A DNA stretch of 64,000 nucleotides from [Bacteroides] pectinophilus (GTDB taxonomy: Bacteria > Bacillota > Clostridia > Lachnospirales > Lachnospiraceae): the NCBI GenBank assembly GCA_025146925.1, contig CP102260.1, positions 1,069,001 through 1,133,000 on the forward strand. The letters are read 5' to 3'. The notes beneath the pieces are model-generated. The model was not told the DNA's origin. It did not search any database and was given only the letters and a program-made list of their open reading frames with translations. The position numbers were made by a program, and so were the translations under genes. This document shows positions 8,220-17,773 of the stretch, piece by piece. Each line of letters starts with the position of its first letter. The first letter of the stretch is position 1.

Positions 8220-9893
8220 ATGGAGAACGAGACAGGTTCAAAGAATTTTATAGAGCAGATTATTGAAAAAGATATTGCGGAAGGACACTGCGAGACAGTC
8301 AGGACGAGATTCCCGCCGGAACCTAATGGCTACCTTCATATCGGACATGCCAAGTCAATACTTCTTAATTATGGACTTGCTGCTGAATATGGCGGAACAT
8401 TCAATATGAGATTTGACGATACTAACCCTACCAAGGAGAAGGAAGAGTTTGTTGAGTCTATTAAGAAGGATGTTGAGTGGCTTGGAGCAAAGTGGAACGG
8501 AGATATTCTTTTTGCATCAGACTATTTTCCTCAGATGTATGAGGCAGCTGTAGGGCTTATTAAGAAGGGTAAGGCATATGTTGATGACCTTTCGGCAGAA
8601 GAGATAAGACAGTACAGAGGAACTCTTACGGAAGCAGGTAAGGAGAGTCCATACAGAAACCGTTCTGTAGAAGAGAATCTCAAGCTGTTTGAGGAGATGA
8701 AGGAAGGCAGGTATGCAGATGGCGAGAAGGTCCTCAGAGCTAAGATTGACATGGCTTCACCTAATATCAATATGAGAGATCCTGTTATATACAGAGTTGC
8801 ACATATGACACATCACAGAACAGGAGATAAGTGGTGCATCTATCCTATGTATGATTTTGCTCATCCTATAGAAGATGCAGTAGAGGGAATCACCCATTCA
8901 ATATGTACACTTGAGTTTGAAGATCACAGACCTCTCTATGACTGGGTCGTAATAGAGACGGGATATAAGACATCACCTGAAGGTAATCCTAAGCAGATAG
9001 AATTCGCCAAGCTTTATCTTACCAATGTGGTTACTGGCAAGAGATATATCAAGAAGCTTGTTGAGGACGGAGTAGTTGACGGATGGGATGACCCACGTCT
9101 TGTATCATTAAGTGCTTTAAGAAGAAGAGGCTTTACACCTGAATCAATTAAGATGTTCGTTGATCTTGTGGGTGTTACGAAGAGTCAGGGCTCTGTTGAG
9201 TATCCTATGCTTGAGTACTGCATAAGGGAAGACCTTAAGCTTAAGTCAAAGAGAATGATGGCAGTCCTTAATCCTATTAAAATTGTTATAGATAATTATC
9301 CGGAGAATCAGACGGAATATTTTGATGTACCTAATAATCAGGAGAATCCCGAACTTGGCTCAAGAAAGGTTCCATTCTCAAGAGAGCTTTATATTGATGC
9401 TGAAGACTTTATGGAAGAACCGCCTAAGAAGTATTTCAGACTGTTTCCGGGGAATGAAGTACGCTTTATGAATGCGTACTATCTTACATGTACCGGATGT
9501 GAGAAGGACGCAGATGGCAATGTTACGCTTATTCACTGCACATATGATCCTGCAACAAAGGGTGGCAATTACCCTGAGCGTAAGGTTAAGGGAACAATTC
9601 ACTGGGTTAATGCTCCTACAGCTGTCAATGCTGAAGTAAGACTGTATGAGAACCTTATTGATGAGGAGAAGGGCGTATACAACGAGGAAGATGGGTCAAT
9701 GAACATTAATCCTAACTCACTTACTGTTCTTAACAAATGTGTTGTCGAGCCTGAACTTGCAGATGCTAAGCCTGAGGATAAGTTCCAGTTTGTACGTACG
9801 GGATATTTCTGCGTTGATTCAAAGGATTCATCTAAGGAACATCTCGTATTTAACAGAATTGTATCACTTAAGAGTTCATTCAAGCTTAACTGA
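8220..9893 (+). CDS. glnS: Glutaminyl-tRNA synthetase
   Basis: A class I aminoacyl-tRNA synthetase of 557 residues that charges tRNA-Gln. The HIGH motif is HIGH at 40-43 within [15 protein letters not shown]. The C-terminal region is the two-barrel anticodon-binding domain ([19 protein letters not shown]). The position that reads VMSKR in Escherichia coli GlnRS reads VTGKRY here, so the KMSKS loop is variant. GWDDPR and LRRRGF confirm GlnRS rather than GluRS. The frame is open from 8190, but ATG 8220 follows GGAGGG at 8210-8215. A direct GlnRS means this host need not depend on GatCAB for Gln-tRNA. Confidence 0.95.
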   Translation: MENETGSKNFIEQIIEKDIAEGHCETVRTRFPPEPNGYLHIGHAKSILLNYGLAAEYGGTFNMRFDDTNPTKEKEEFVESIKKDVEWLGAKWNGDILFASDYFPQMYEAAVGLIKKGKAYVDDLSAEEIRQYRGTLTEAGKESPYRNRSVEENLKLFEEMKEGRYADGEKVLRAKIDMASPNINMRDPVIYRVAHMTHHRTGDKWCIYPMYDFAHPIEDAVEGITHSICTLEFEDHRPLYDWVVIETGYKTSPEGNPKQIEFAKLYLTNVVTGKRYIKKLVEDGVVDGWDDPRLVSLSALRRRGFTPESIKMFVDLVGVTKSQGSVEYPMLEYCIREDLKLKSKRMMAVLNPIKIVIDNYPENQTEYFDVPNNQENPELGSRKVPFSRELYIDAEDFMEEPPKKYFRLFPGNEVRFMNAYYLTCTGCEKDADGNVTLIHCTYDPATKGGNYPERKVKGTIHWVNAPTAVNAEVRLYENLIDEEKGVYNEEDGSMNINPNSLTVLNKCVVEPELADAKPEDKFQFVRTGYFCVDSKDSSKEHLVFNRIVSLKSSFKLN

Positions 9894-9907
9894 TATTAAT
9901 GTATAAT
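9879..9907 (+). promoter_or_regulatory. Possible promoter for DUF2225 gene
   Basis: A perfect TATAAT (9902-9907) with a weak TTCAAG -35 box at 17-base spacing. Transcription would begin close to the ribosome site and leave a very short leader. Confidence 0.35.
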
Positions 9908-9929
9908 TATGAAAGCGGGGACAATATTA

Positions 9930-10799
9930 ATGGACGATTTGTTTGGTGATCTTGCGGGACTTGGAATTAAGAAGCCGCAGAGTGAAGATATATTCAAGGA
10001 AGATGAACAGGAGGCTGCCGTCAGGCCGGGCGTACAGTCTCCTATAGAGAAAAAGGAAAAGGTATTTAACGAAGCTGATTACATATTTGATAAAAATATG
10101 GAATGTCCTGTGTGCGGACGTTCGTTCAAGACTAAGAAGGTAAGGGCCGGAAAAGCACGTTTCCTCGGCACGGATTCAGATCTGCGTCCACTTCATGAAG
10201 GCGTTGATACTGTTAAGTATGATGCGGTAGTCTGTCTGCATTGTGGATATGCTTCGCTTGAGAGAGTATTTACCAATGTTACGGCGAAGCAGGCAAAGGA
10301 AATACGCGACCAGATAGGATATAACTTCAAGGGAATGACCAATTCAATAGGCGCATATACATATGAAGAAGCAATCCAGAGGTACAAGCTTGCACTTCTC
10401 TGCTGTGTTATCCGTAAGATGAAGATAAGTGAGAGAGCTTATGTATGTCTTAAGCTTGGCTGGCTTTACAGAGGATGGAAAAGTACACTTTCTGAGTCGG
10501 ATGCGGATTATGCGAAGAAGAAAAAAGAATGTGACGATAATGAAAAGTCATTTATAACTAAGGCATATGAGGGCTTTAAGATAGCTCTCGCTAAGGAATC
10601 AATGCCGATATGTGGCATGGATCAGTATACATTCAGCTATCTTATGGCTGATCTTGCAAGGCAGAACAAAGATTACGACAATGCCCAGAAGTTCATATAT
10701 GAGATAATAAGTTCAAGATCTGTATCAGCTAAGGTTAAGGAAAAAGCCAGAATGCTTAATGAGAGAATTAAGCAGGAAAAAGATGAACAAAGCTCTTGA
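9930..10799 (+). CDS. DUF2225 family protein with zinc-binding cysteines
   Basis: A cytosolic protein of 289 residues with the DUF2225 layout. There is a CPVCGRSFKTKKVRAGK motif, then a second CLHCGYA pair about 50 residues later, together likely binding one zinc. A helical repeat-like C-terminal half resembling TPR segments follows. Function is unknown in the family. An ATG lies at 9909, but ATG 9930 has the GCGGGG site at proper distance and starts with MDDLFGDL. It is followed by a terminator, so it appears to be transcribed alone or with glnS. Confidence 0.8.
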   Translation: MDDLFGDLAGLGIKKPQSEDIFKEDEQEAAVRPGVQSPIEKKEKVFNEADYIFDKNMECPVCGRSFKTKKVRAGKARFLGTDSDLRPLHEGVDTVKYDAVVCLHCGYASLERVFTNVTAKQAKEIRDQIGYNFKGMTNSIGAYTYEEAIQRYKLALLCCVIRKMKISERAYVCLKLGWLYRGWKSTLSESDADYAKKKKECDDNEKSFITKAYEGFKIALAKESMPICGMDQYTFSYLMADLARQNKDYDNAQKFIYEIISSRSVSAKVKEKARMLNERIKQEKDEQSS

Positions 10800-10834
10800 A
10801 AATGATACTGTAATATGATAGAATTTATTAAATT

Positions 10835-10871
10835 AAAAAAAGAGAAAAACTATGTGCTTCTCTTTTTTTTT
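10835..10871 (+). terminator. Rho-independent terminator
   Basis: AAAAAAGAGAA pairs with TTCTCTTTTTT across a short loop and runs into a long T-tract. It closes the glnS/DUF2225 region before carA. Confidence 0.85.
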
Positions 10872-10974
10872 GCGCAAATATGAAAAAATATAACTATTCA
10901 GCGCATAATGATGTATTTTTATGCATCATGATAAAAGAATCGTTATTGAATAATGAAAGGAAAAGGTGGCGTTC

Positions 10975-12042
10975 ATGAAAGCATTTTTAATACTTGAAGA
11001 TGGAACGGTATTTCAAGGTACGAGCATAGGTTCAACCAGAGAAGTAATCAGCGAGATAGTCTTCAATACGTCTATGACGGGATATCTGGAGGTGCTTACA
11101 GATCCTTCGTATGCAGGACAGGCTGTAACAATGACATATCCACTTATCGGTAACTATGGAATATGTCATGAGGATATGGAATCTTCCAAGGCATGGCCTG
11201 ACGGCTTTATTGTGAGGGAATTATCTAGAACGCCAAGTAATTTCCGTAGTGATGATACAATACAGGATTTCCTTAAGGAGCAGGATGTTCCGGGTATAGC
11301 AGGGATTGATACAAGAGCTCTTACGAAGATTCTTCGTGAAAAGGGAACTATGAATGGAATGATTACAACTAATGAGAATTATAACCTTGATGAGGTTCTG
11401 CCTAAGCTTAAGGAATATAAGGTTACAGGAGTTGTGAAGAAGGTAACATGCAAGGAACCTGTACATATGCCTAATACAGGTTACAGAGTTGCACTTATGG
11501 ATTTCGGTGCCAAGGATAACATTGCCAATTCGCTTCATAAGCGTGGATGCGATGTTACTGTATATCCTGCACTTACGCCGGCTGAGGAGGTACTTGCATC
11601 TAACCCTGACGGAATTATGCTTTCCAACGGTCCCGGAGATCCTAAGGAATGTGTGGAGATAATTGAAGAACTTAAGAAGCTTTATGCAAGCAATGTACCT
11701 ATATTTGCAATATGTCTCGGACATCAGCTTATGGCACTTGCAACTGGAGCTGATACACACAAGCTTAAGTATGGACACAGAGGAGCTAATCATCCTGTTA
11801 AGGACATGAAGACAGGAAGAGTATATATATCAACACAGAACCATGGATACGTTGTCGATGAGTCAACACTTGACAAAGATATTGCCAAGCCGGCATTTGT
11901 CAATGTTAACGACGGAACTAACGAAGGTCTGGAGTATATAGGCAAGAACATATTCACAGTCCAGTTCCATCCGGAAGCATGTGCAGGTCCGCTTGATACT
12001 GCATATCTTTTTGACCGCTTCATTGGAATGATGGCTAAGTAA
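10975..12042 (+). CDS. carA: Carbamoyl-phosphate synthase small subunit
   Basis: A glutaminase subunit of 355 residues that supplies ammonia to CarB for carbamoyl phosphate, used for pyrimidines and arginine. The N-terminal CPSase small-chain domain (TSMTGYLEVLTDPSYAGQ) is followed by a class I glutamine amidotransferase domain. Its nucleophile Cys247 is in FAICLGHQ, and the His-Glu pair is in VQFHPEA. A GTG at 10966 is in frame, but ATG 10975 behind AAGGTGG gives the family start MKAFLILEDG. No PyrR attenuator or arginine box was recognised upstream. Confidence 0.95.
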   Translation: MKAFLILEDGTVFQGTSIGSTREVISEIVFNTSMTGYLEVLTDPSYAGQAVTMTYPLIGNYGICHEDMESSKAWPDGFIVRELSRTPSNFRSDDTIQDFLKEQDVPGIAGIDTRALTKILREKGTMNGMITTNENYNLDEVLPKLKEYKVTGVVKKVTCKEPVHMPNTGYRVALMDFGAKDNIANSLHKRGCDVTVYPALTPAEEVLASNPDGIMLSNGPGDPKECVEIIEELKKLYASNVPIFAICLGHQLMALATGADTHKLKYGHRGANHPVKDMKTGRVYISTQNHGYVVDESTLDKDIAKPAFVNVNDGTNEGLEYIGKNIFTVQFHPEACAGPLDTAYLFDRFIGMMAK

Positions 12043-12111
12043 TATAAACATTTGTATACATTAGTATAATAGTAAGCATTATAAGCATTAAGCTTTGAAT
12101 GGGAGGAAAAA

Positions 12112-15100
12112 ATGCCAAAGAATCCAGACATTAAAAAAGTATTGGTTATCGGATCAGGTCCTATAGTAATCGGTCAGGCTGCAGAGTTTGACTACGCAGG
12201 TACACAGGCTTGCCGTTCTCTTAAGGAGGAAGGTATTGAGGTAGTACTTGTCAACTCTAATCCTGCAACTATCATGACAGATAAGGATATAGCTGATGAA
12301 GTATATATTGAGCCGCTGACAACTAAGTCAGTAGAGCAGATTATTCTTAAGGAAAAGCCGGACAGCGTGCTTCCTACACTTGGAGGTCAGGCCGGACTTA
12401 ATCTTGCAATGGAGCTTGACGAAGCGGGATTCCTTAAGGAGCATAATGTAAGGCTTATCGGTACAACAGCACTTACAATAAAGAAGGCAGAGGATCGTCT
12501 TATGTTCAAGGAGACGATGGAGAAGATTCATGAGCCTGTTGCGGCATCGTTAGTTGTCGAGAATGTTGAAGACGGTGTTGTATTTGCGGAGAAGATTGGC
12601 TATCCTGTAGTTCTTCGTCCGGCATATACACTTGGCGGCAGCGGCGGTGGTATCGCACATTGCCGTGAAGAACTTGAAGAGATTCTTGAGAACGGACTCC
12701 GTCTTTCAAGAGTGGGACAGGTTCTTGTAGAGCGTTGCATCGCTGGCTGGAAAGAGATTGAATACGAAGTAATGCGTGACAGCAACGGTAACTGCATTAC
12801 GGTATGTAATATGGAGAATCTTGATCCTGTAGGCGTTCATACAGGTGACAGTATCGTAGTAGCTCCGTCGCAGACACTTTCAGATAAGGAATACCAGATG
12901 CTCAGAACATCTGCCCTTAATATTATCAGCGAACTCAAGATTACAGGTGGATGTAATGTACAGTTTGCACTTCATCCTACGAGCTTTGAGTACTGTGTAA
13001 TCGAGGTTAATCCACGAGTAAGCCGTTCTTCAGCACTTGCATCTAAGGCTACAGGTTATCCTATTGCCAAGGTTGCAGCTAAGATTGCGCTCGGATATAC
13101 ACTTGATGAGATTAAGAATGCAATCACAGGCAAGACATATGCAAGCTTTGAGCCTGCACTTGACTACTGTGTAGTTAAGATACCTAGACTTCCGTTTGAT
13201 AAGTTCATTACAGCTAAGAGAACTCTTACAACACAGATGAAGGCTACAGGTGAAGTTATGAGCATAAACCAGAGCTTTGAGGGAGCACTGATGAAGGCCA
13301 TCCGTTCACTTGAACAGCATGTTGACAGTCTTATGTCATATGACTTTACAAAGCTTACTGATGATGAGCTTCTTGAAGAGCTTAATGTTGTAGATGACAG
13401 AAGAATCTGGAAGATTGCCGAGGCACTCAGACGTAATATGCCTCAGGAGACACTTCATGATATAACTAAGATTGATCTCTGGTTCATAGATAAGCTTGCA
13501 ATTATAGTAGAGATGGAGAAGACTCTTAAGGAGCAGCCTCTTACTAAGGAACTTCTTGCGGAAGCTAAGCGCATTGAGTTCCCTGATAATGTTATCGGAC
13601 AGCTTACAGGCAGAACGGAGGAAGAGGTTAAGGCTCTCCGTGATGAGTATGGCATACATGCAGCGTTTAAGATGGTTGATACATGTGCCGCAGAGTTTGC
13701 TGCTACAACACCGTACTACTATTCATGCTATGGAAGTGAGAATGAAGTTATAGAGACAACACCTCTTAAGAAAGTTCTTGTACTTGGTTCGGGTCCTATC
13801 AGAATCGGACAGGGTATCGAGTTCGACTTCTGCTCAGTTCACTGTACATGGGCGTTCAAGAGAGAAGGATACGAGACAATAATCATCAACAATAACCCTG
13901 AGACAGTAAGTACGGACTTTGATATTGCTGATAAGCTCTATTTTGAACCACTTACGGCAGAGGATGTTGAGAATGTTGTAAGACTGGAGAAGCCGGACGG
14001 AGCAGTAGTACAGTTTGGTGGACAGACAGCAATCAAGCTTACGGAAGCACTTATGAAGATGGGTGTACCTATTCTCGGTACAAAGGCAGAGGATGTCGAT
14101 GCTGCAGAGGATAGAGAACTCTTTGATGAGATACTTGAGAAAACACAGATTCCAAGAGCTAAGGGACATACAGTTTATACTGTGGATGAGGCTCTGAAGG
14201 CTGCTAATGAACTTGGATATCCGGTGCTTGTAAGACCTTCATATGTCCTTGGCGGTCAGGGCATGCAGATTGCGGTATCAGATACAGATGTTATCGAGTT
14301 CATGAATATTATCAACAGAATCAAGCAGGATCATCCTATTCTTGTAGATAAGTATCTTATGGGTAAGGAAATCGAAGTCGATGCTGTATGCGACGGTGAT
14401 GATATTCTTATTCCGGGTATCATGGAGCATATTGAACGTGCAGGTATCCATTCAGGAGACAGTATCTCTGTATATCCTGCCAAGTCTCTTTCTCCTAAGA
14501 TTATCGATATGATTGAGGATTACACAGGAAGACTTGCAAGAGCACTTCATGTAAAGGGGCTAATCAATATACAGTTTATCGATTATAATGATCAGGTATA
14601 TGTTATCGAGGTTAACCCACGATCAAGCCGTACAGTTCCTTATATCAGCAAGGTAACAGGAATTCCGATTGTTAAGCTTGCTACTAAGGTTATCACGGGA
14701 AGTAAGATTAAGGAGCTTGGTTATACACCGGGACTTCAGAAAAAGTCAGATTATTATGCAATTAAGATGCCTGTATTCTCATTTGAGAAGATACGTGGAG
14801 CTGATACAACACTTGGCCCTGAGATGAAGTCTACAGGTGAGTGCCTTGGTATATCCAAGGACTTCAATGAAGCACTTTATAAAGCGTTCCAGGGTGCAGG
14901 AGTCAACCTTCCAAAGCACAAGCAGATTATTATGACTATTGCTGATAAGGATAAGGAAGAGTCACTTGATATTGCTAAACGCTTTGACGCTCTTGGATAC
15001 AAGATTTATGCTTCAAGAGGAACAGCTAAGTTCTTTAATGACAACGGAATAAAGGCTATCAAGGTTAATAAGATTGACCAGGAGTCACCAACACTTCTTG

Positions 15101-15312
15101 ACCTCCTTTATGAGCATAAGATAGACCTTGTAATTGATACTCCTTCTAACGGAATTGAGAGAGCAAGGGATGGCTTCCTCATCAGACGTATTGCAATTGA
15201 GACAGGCGTTAATGTACTTACAAGCCTTGATACGGCACATGCACTTGTATCGAGTCTTGAGCATGCATTCAACAGCAATGACCTCTCAATAGTTGATATT
15301 GCCAAGATCTGA
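12112..15312 (+). CDS. carB: Carbamoyl-phosphate synthase large subunit
   Basis: A 1066-residue synthetase with two homologous ATP-grasp halves. The first begins KKVLVIGSGPIVIGQAAEFDYAG and the second begins near residue 555 with KVLVLGSGPIRIGQGIEFD. The C-terminal MGS-like allosteric domain (ALGYKIYASRGTAKFF) is present. The start follows GGGAGGAAAAA. A TATAAT box at 12065 lies between carA and carB without a clear -35 box, so an internal promoter is possible. It forms the CarAB complex with the gene upstream. Confidence 0.96.
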   Translation: MPKNPDIKKVLVIGSGPIVIGQAAEFDYAGTQACRSLKEEGIEVVLVNSNPATIMTDKDIADEVYIEPLTTKSVEQIILKEKPDSVLPTLGGQAGLNLAMELDEAGFLKEHNVRLIGTTALTIKKAEDRLMFKETMEKIHEPVAASLVVENVEDGVVFAEKIGYPVVLRPAYTLGGSGGGIAHCREELEEILENGLRLSRVGQVLVERCIAGWKEIEYEVMRDSNGNCITVCNMENLDPVGVHTGDSIVVAPSQTLSDKEYQMLRTSALNIISELKITGGCNVQFALHPTSFEYCVIEVNPRVSRSSALASKATGYPIAKVAAKIALGYTLDEIKNAITGKTYASFEPALDYCVVKIPRLPFDKFITAKRTLTTQMKATGEVMSINQSFEGALMKAIRSLEQHVDSLMSYDFTKLTDDELLEELNVVDDRRIWKIAEALRRNMPQETLHDITKIDLWFIDKLAIIVEMEKTLKEQPLTKELLAEAKRIEFPDNVIGQLTGRTEEEVKALRDEYGIHAAFKMVDTCAAEFAATTPYYYSCYGSENEVIETTPLKKVLVLGSGPIRIGQGIEFDFCSVHCTWAFKREGYETIIINNNPETVSTDFDIADKLYFEPLTAEDVENVVRLEKPDGAVVQFGGQTAIKLTEALMKMGVPILGTKAEDVDAAEDRELFDEILEKTQIPRAKGHTVYTVDEALKAANELGYPVLVRPSYVLGGQGMQIAVSDTDVIEFMNIINRIKQDHPILVDKYLMGKEIEVDAVCDGDDILIPGIMEHIERAGIHSGDSISVYPAKSLSPKIIDMIEDYTGRLARALHVKGLINIQFIDYNDQVYVIEVNPRSSRTVPYISKVTGIPIVKLATKVITGSKIKELGYTPGLQKKSDYYAIKMPVFSFEKIRGADTTLGPEMKSTGECLGISKDFNEALYKAFQGAGVNLPKHKQIIMTIADKDKEESLDIAKRFDALGYKIYASRGTAKFFNDNGIKAIKVNKIDQESPTLLDLLYEHKIDLVIDTPSNGIERARDGFLIRRIAIETGVNVLTSLDTAHALVSSLEHAFNSNDLSIVDIAKI

Positions 15313-15332
15313 TTATATAAGATATATAATAT

Positions 15333-15372
15333 AAGACCATATTATTCGTAATGAGTAATATGGTCTTTTTTT
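15333..15372 (+). terminator. Terminator after carB
   Basis: AGACCATATTA pairs with TAATATGGTCT, followed by a T7 run. It ends the car transcript. Confidence 0.88.
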
Positions 15373-15477
15373 AGATAAATAACAGTACATTAGTACTATG
15401 ACTGCATTTCGAAACTCCTACAAATATGGTAAATTGTATAAGTGTTATAAGGCAATAATATATGGTATATTAGACTA

Positions 15478-16548
15478 ATGAGTGATTTGAAAAGGGGTAT
15501 GGAGTTGTTTACGAAAAAATTATTGAAGTTTATAGCAGTCCTTCTTACGATAGTGCACTGTGTTATACTTGCGGAGATGATACACATGGGCGTGAAACCT
15601 ATGATTGTTTATAATATATTCAGTATATTATGTTATCTCATTGCAATCTGTTTTATTAACAAAGAGTATTATAATGCAGTCTTCATAGCGGCATATTTTG
15701 AAATAATCCTGCATTCATTCCTTGCAACAGTATTTCTGGGATGGGATTCAGGATTCGCATTATATATGATAGCACTTGTTCCGGTGGGATTTTATATGCA
15801 GTATTTTATATCGGGGGATAAGTATAACATTAAGCAGCCATTGCTTCTGAGTATTTTGGATTTTGTCATTTTTATAAGCTGTAAGGTGTACTCGGCTGAT
15901 GATATATCGCCGGTATATGTGGGAATGGAAAGTGTCATACATGAGGGTATGTACACATTTAACGCATTTTGTGTGTTCACTGCACTTATAGGATTTTCGG
16001 TTATATTCCTAAAGGAGCTTAACAGAAGCCACGATGAAATCATTAAGGTTAATGAACAGCTTGGAAGAATGGCTAAACTGGATACACTTACCGGATTGTT
16101 TAACAGACGCGGAATACAGCCGTTTCTTGATATATGTAGTGTTTCAGGAAGAAACTTCTGTATTGCAATGTGTGACATAGATGATTTTAAGAATGTCAAT
16201 GATTCATACGGACATGATGTTGGTGACGAGGTAATAGCAAGGACAGCCAGAACAATACGTGAATGTATCAAGCCGGACGACCATGTGTGCAGATGGGGAG
16301 GCGAGGAGTTTGTATTTCTTGTGGACAGTGCACAGATGCATGATGGATATATAATAGCAGATAATATAAGAAGGACGATAGAGCAGAATCCTCTTGAGAT
16401 ATTCGGTAAGATAGTGGATTTTACTGTGACAATCGGTATTACTGAATATAAAAAGGGAGAGACAATCGACCAGACCATAATCAGGGCTGATGAGATGATG
16501 TACAGCGGTAAAAAGAATGGCAAAAATGTTGTCATAAGTGGAATATAA
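15478..16548 (+). CDS. Membrane GGDEF diguanylate cyclase
   Basis: About 356 residues. The N-terminal half has about six hydrophobic helices (residues ~15-185), followed by a GGDEF domain that makes cyclic di-GMP from GTP. The active-site loop reads GGEEF at 274-278, a functional variant. The expected inhibitory I-site RxxD reads KPDD, so product inhibition may be absent. DTLTGLFNRRG marks the domain start. The start is uncertain: 15478 lacks a ribosome site, and ATG 15499 or TTG 15505 follow an AAAGGGG run. A possible extended -10 (TGG-TATATT, 15463-15471) would start transcription near 15478, which also favours a later start. Confidence 0.85.
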   Translation: MSDLKRGMELFTKKLLKFIAVLLTIVHCVILAEMIHMGVKPMIVYNIFSILCYLIAICFINKEYYNAVFIAAYFEIILHSFLATVFLGWDSGFALYMIALVPVGFYMQYFISGDKYNIKQPLLLSILDFVIFISCKVYSADDISPVYVGMESVIHEGMYTFNAFCVFTALIGFSVIFLKELNRSHDEIIKVNEQLGRMAKLDTLTGLFNRRGIQPFLDICSVSGRNFCIAMCDIDDFKNVNDSYGHDVGDEVIARTARTIRECIKPDDHVCRWGGEEFVFLVDSAQMHDGYIIADNIRRTIEQNPLEIFGKIVDFTVTIGITEYKKGETIDQTIIRADEMMYSGKKNGKNVVISGI

Positions 16549-16555
16549 AGAATAC

Positions 16556-16602
16556 ATAAAAGGGATGAATTATACATTGTTCGTATAATCCATCCCTTTT
16601 AT
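16556..16602. terminator. Bidirectional terminator between GGDEF gene and tRNA-Pro
   Basis: ATAAAAGGGATG-AATTATAC pairs with GTATAAT-C-CATCCCTTTTAT around a 7-base loop, with A/T runs on both sides. It serves the + strand GGDEF gene and the - strand tRNA. Confidence 0.85.
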
Positions 16603-16617
16603 AAAGTATAAATATAA

Positions 16618-16691
16618 TCGAAGCGACGTGATTCGAACACGCGACCTCTGCGTCCCGAACGCAGCGCTCTACCAAACTGAGCCACGCTTCG
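16618..16691 (-). tRNA. tRNA-Pro (anticodon CGG)
   Basis: Read on the minus strand it forms a full cloverleaf. The acceptor is CGAAGCG/CGCTTCG with discriminator A, the D arm contains GGCTCAGTTTGGTAGAGC, the anticodon stem is CTGCG/CGCAG with loop TTCGGGA, and the T arm is TTCGAAT. The anticodon CGG reads CCG. No CCA is encoded. A promoter lies just upstream. Confidence 0.95.
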
Positions 16692-16708
16692 ATATATGCA
16701 ACACTAAG

Positions 16709-16737
16709 ATAATACACTTTTTAGGCCGCCAAGTCAA
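16709..16737 (-). promoter_or_regulatory. Promoter of tRNA-Pro
   Basis: On the minus strand TTGACT, 17-base spacer and TATTAT, ending about 18 bases before the tRNA 5' end. Confidence 0.7.
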
Positions 16738-16868
16738 GTAAAAAAATAGTTATGATTTTGTAATGATTGACATCTAATCTGTAGACTAATAATGATAAAA
16801 GAGTTATAATAAGCAAAAAATAAAGATTCGTATCTAACGCATGATGCGATATCTGGGAGGATGATAAT

Positions 16869-17654
16869 ATGCATATAGGTGATTTCTTTGATTTGAAGAT
16901 GCTTGATGAGATTATGCGTTCATGGTCGAAAGCAACAGGGCTTGCAACGGTAGCCGTTGATAATGAGGGAAAGTACATATCAGGAGAAATCGGCTTTACG
17001 GACTTTTGTATCAAGTATACGAGAGGCTCCAAAGAAGGATGCAGAAGATGTGTAAAGTGTGATAACGAATGCAGCGGAACATATTATTGCCATGCAGGAC
17101 TGATGGATTTTTCTCATGATATAATTGTCGACGGACAGTTTATGGGAAAGATTATAGGAGGTCAGGTGCTTCCGGGTACTCCGGATGAAGATAAGTTCCG
17201 AAGTATGGCTGTGGAATTAGGAATAGATCCTGATAAGTATATAGAAGCATTACGCAAGGTGCCTATCAGATCGGAAGAGAGCATAAGAGCAGCATCTGAG
17301 CTGCTTGGCAGAGTTGTCAATATGCTCGTTAACTTTGAATATTCAAAGAAAAAGAATGAGAATCTTATTAATACAATGAATGATGAGCTTGGCAATTCAA
17401 TGAAGCTTATAAGACAGGTTGAGGACTATTCAAAAGATCTAGATGGTATTGAGAACAGACAGAATATTCTTTCACTGAATGCTTCAATCGAAGCTGCCAG
17501 AGCAGGTGAGGCAGGAAGAGGATTTGCTGTTGTTGCCGGTGAGGTACGCAATCTGAGTGCCCGTTCATCAGAAGTTAACAGGCATATTAAGGATACGCTT
17601 GCAAATCTTGATGATTCAATTACCAAGATGGATAAGGCGAGAGTTTCAATCTGA
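16869..17654 (+). CDS. Soluble PocR-domain / chemoreceptor-signalling protein
   Basis: A 261-residue cytosolic protein. Residues ~5-150 form a PocR sensory domain with its cysteine cluster ([21 protein letters not shown]). A helical connector leads to the hairpin tip of a methyl-accepting chemotaxis domain ([25 protein letters not shown]). No membrane segment is present. The signalling helix is short and ends KMDKARVSI. After this stop, the +1 frame stays open for about 22 codons up to the terminator, so a frameshift at the 3' end is possible. A TTGACA box (16767-16772) lies upstream with only a weak -10. No other chemotaxis gene lies nearby. Confidence 0.82.
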   Translation: MHIGDFFDLKMLDEIMRSWSKATGLATVAVDNEGKYISGEIGFTDFCIKYTRGSKEGCRRCVKCDNECSGTYYCHAGLMDFSHDIIVDGQFMGKIIGGQVLPGTPDEDKFRSMAVELGIDPDKYIEALRKVPIRSEESIRAASELLGRVVNMLVNFEYSKKKNENLINTMNDELGNSMKLIRQVEDYSKDLDGIENRQNILSLNASIEAARAGEAGRGFAVVAGEVRNLSARSSEVNRHIKDTLANLDDSITKMDKARVSI

Positions 17655-17708
17655 CAGATATCGATAAGAAGTACAACAGTAACAGCGCAACAGATATTAC
17701 ATATTAAT

Positions 17709-17773
17709 AAAGCTGCACGGCATATGACTGGCAGCCGGAGTTCCGGTTACATCACAGGCTGCGCAGCTTTTTT
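17709..17773. terminator. Bidirectional terminator between PocR and AP2 genes
   Basis: AAAGCTGC (17709-17716) pairs with GCAGCTTT (17763-17770), with an inner GCCGGA/TCCGGT hairpin and a T-run after it. It overlaps the last codons of the minus-strand AP2 gene. Confidence 0.7.

Noticed and set aside
12043-12111. Separate promoter for carB
   Set aside because: A TATAAT at 12065 has no usable -35 box or extended -10, so it is mentioned only under carB.
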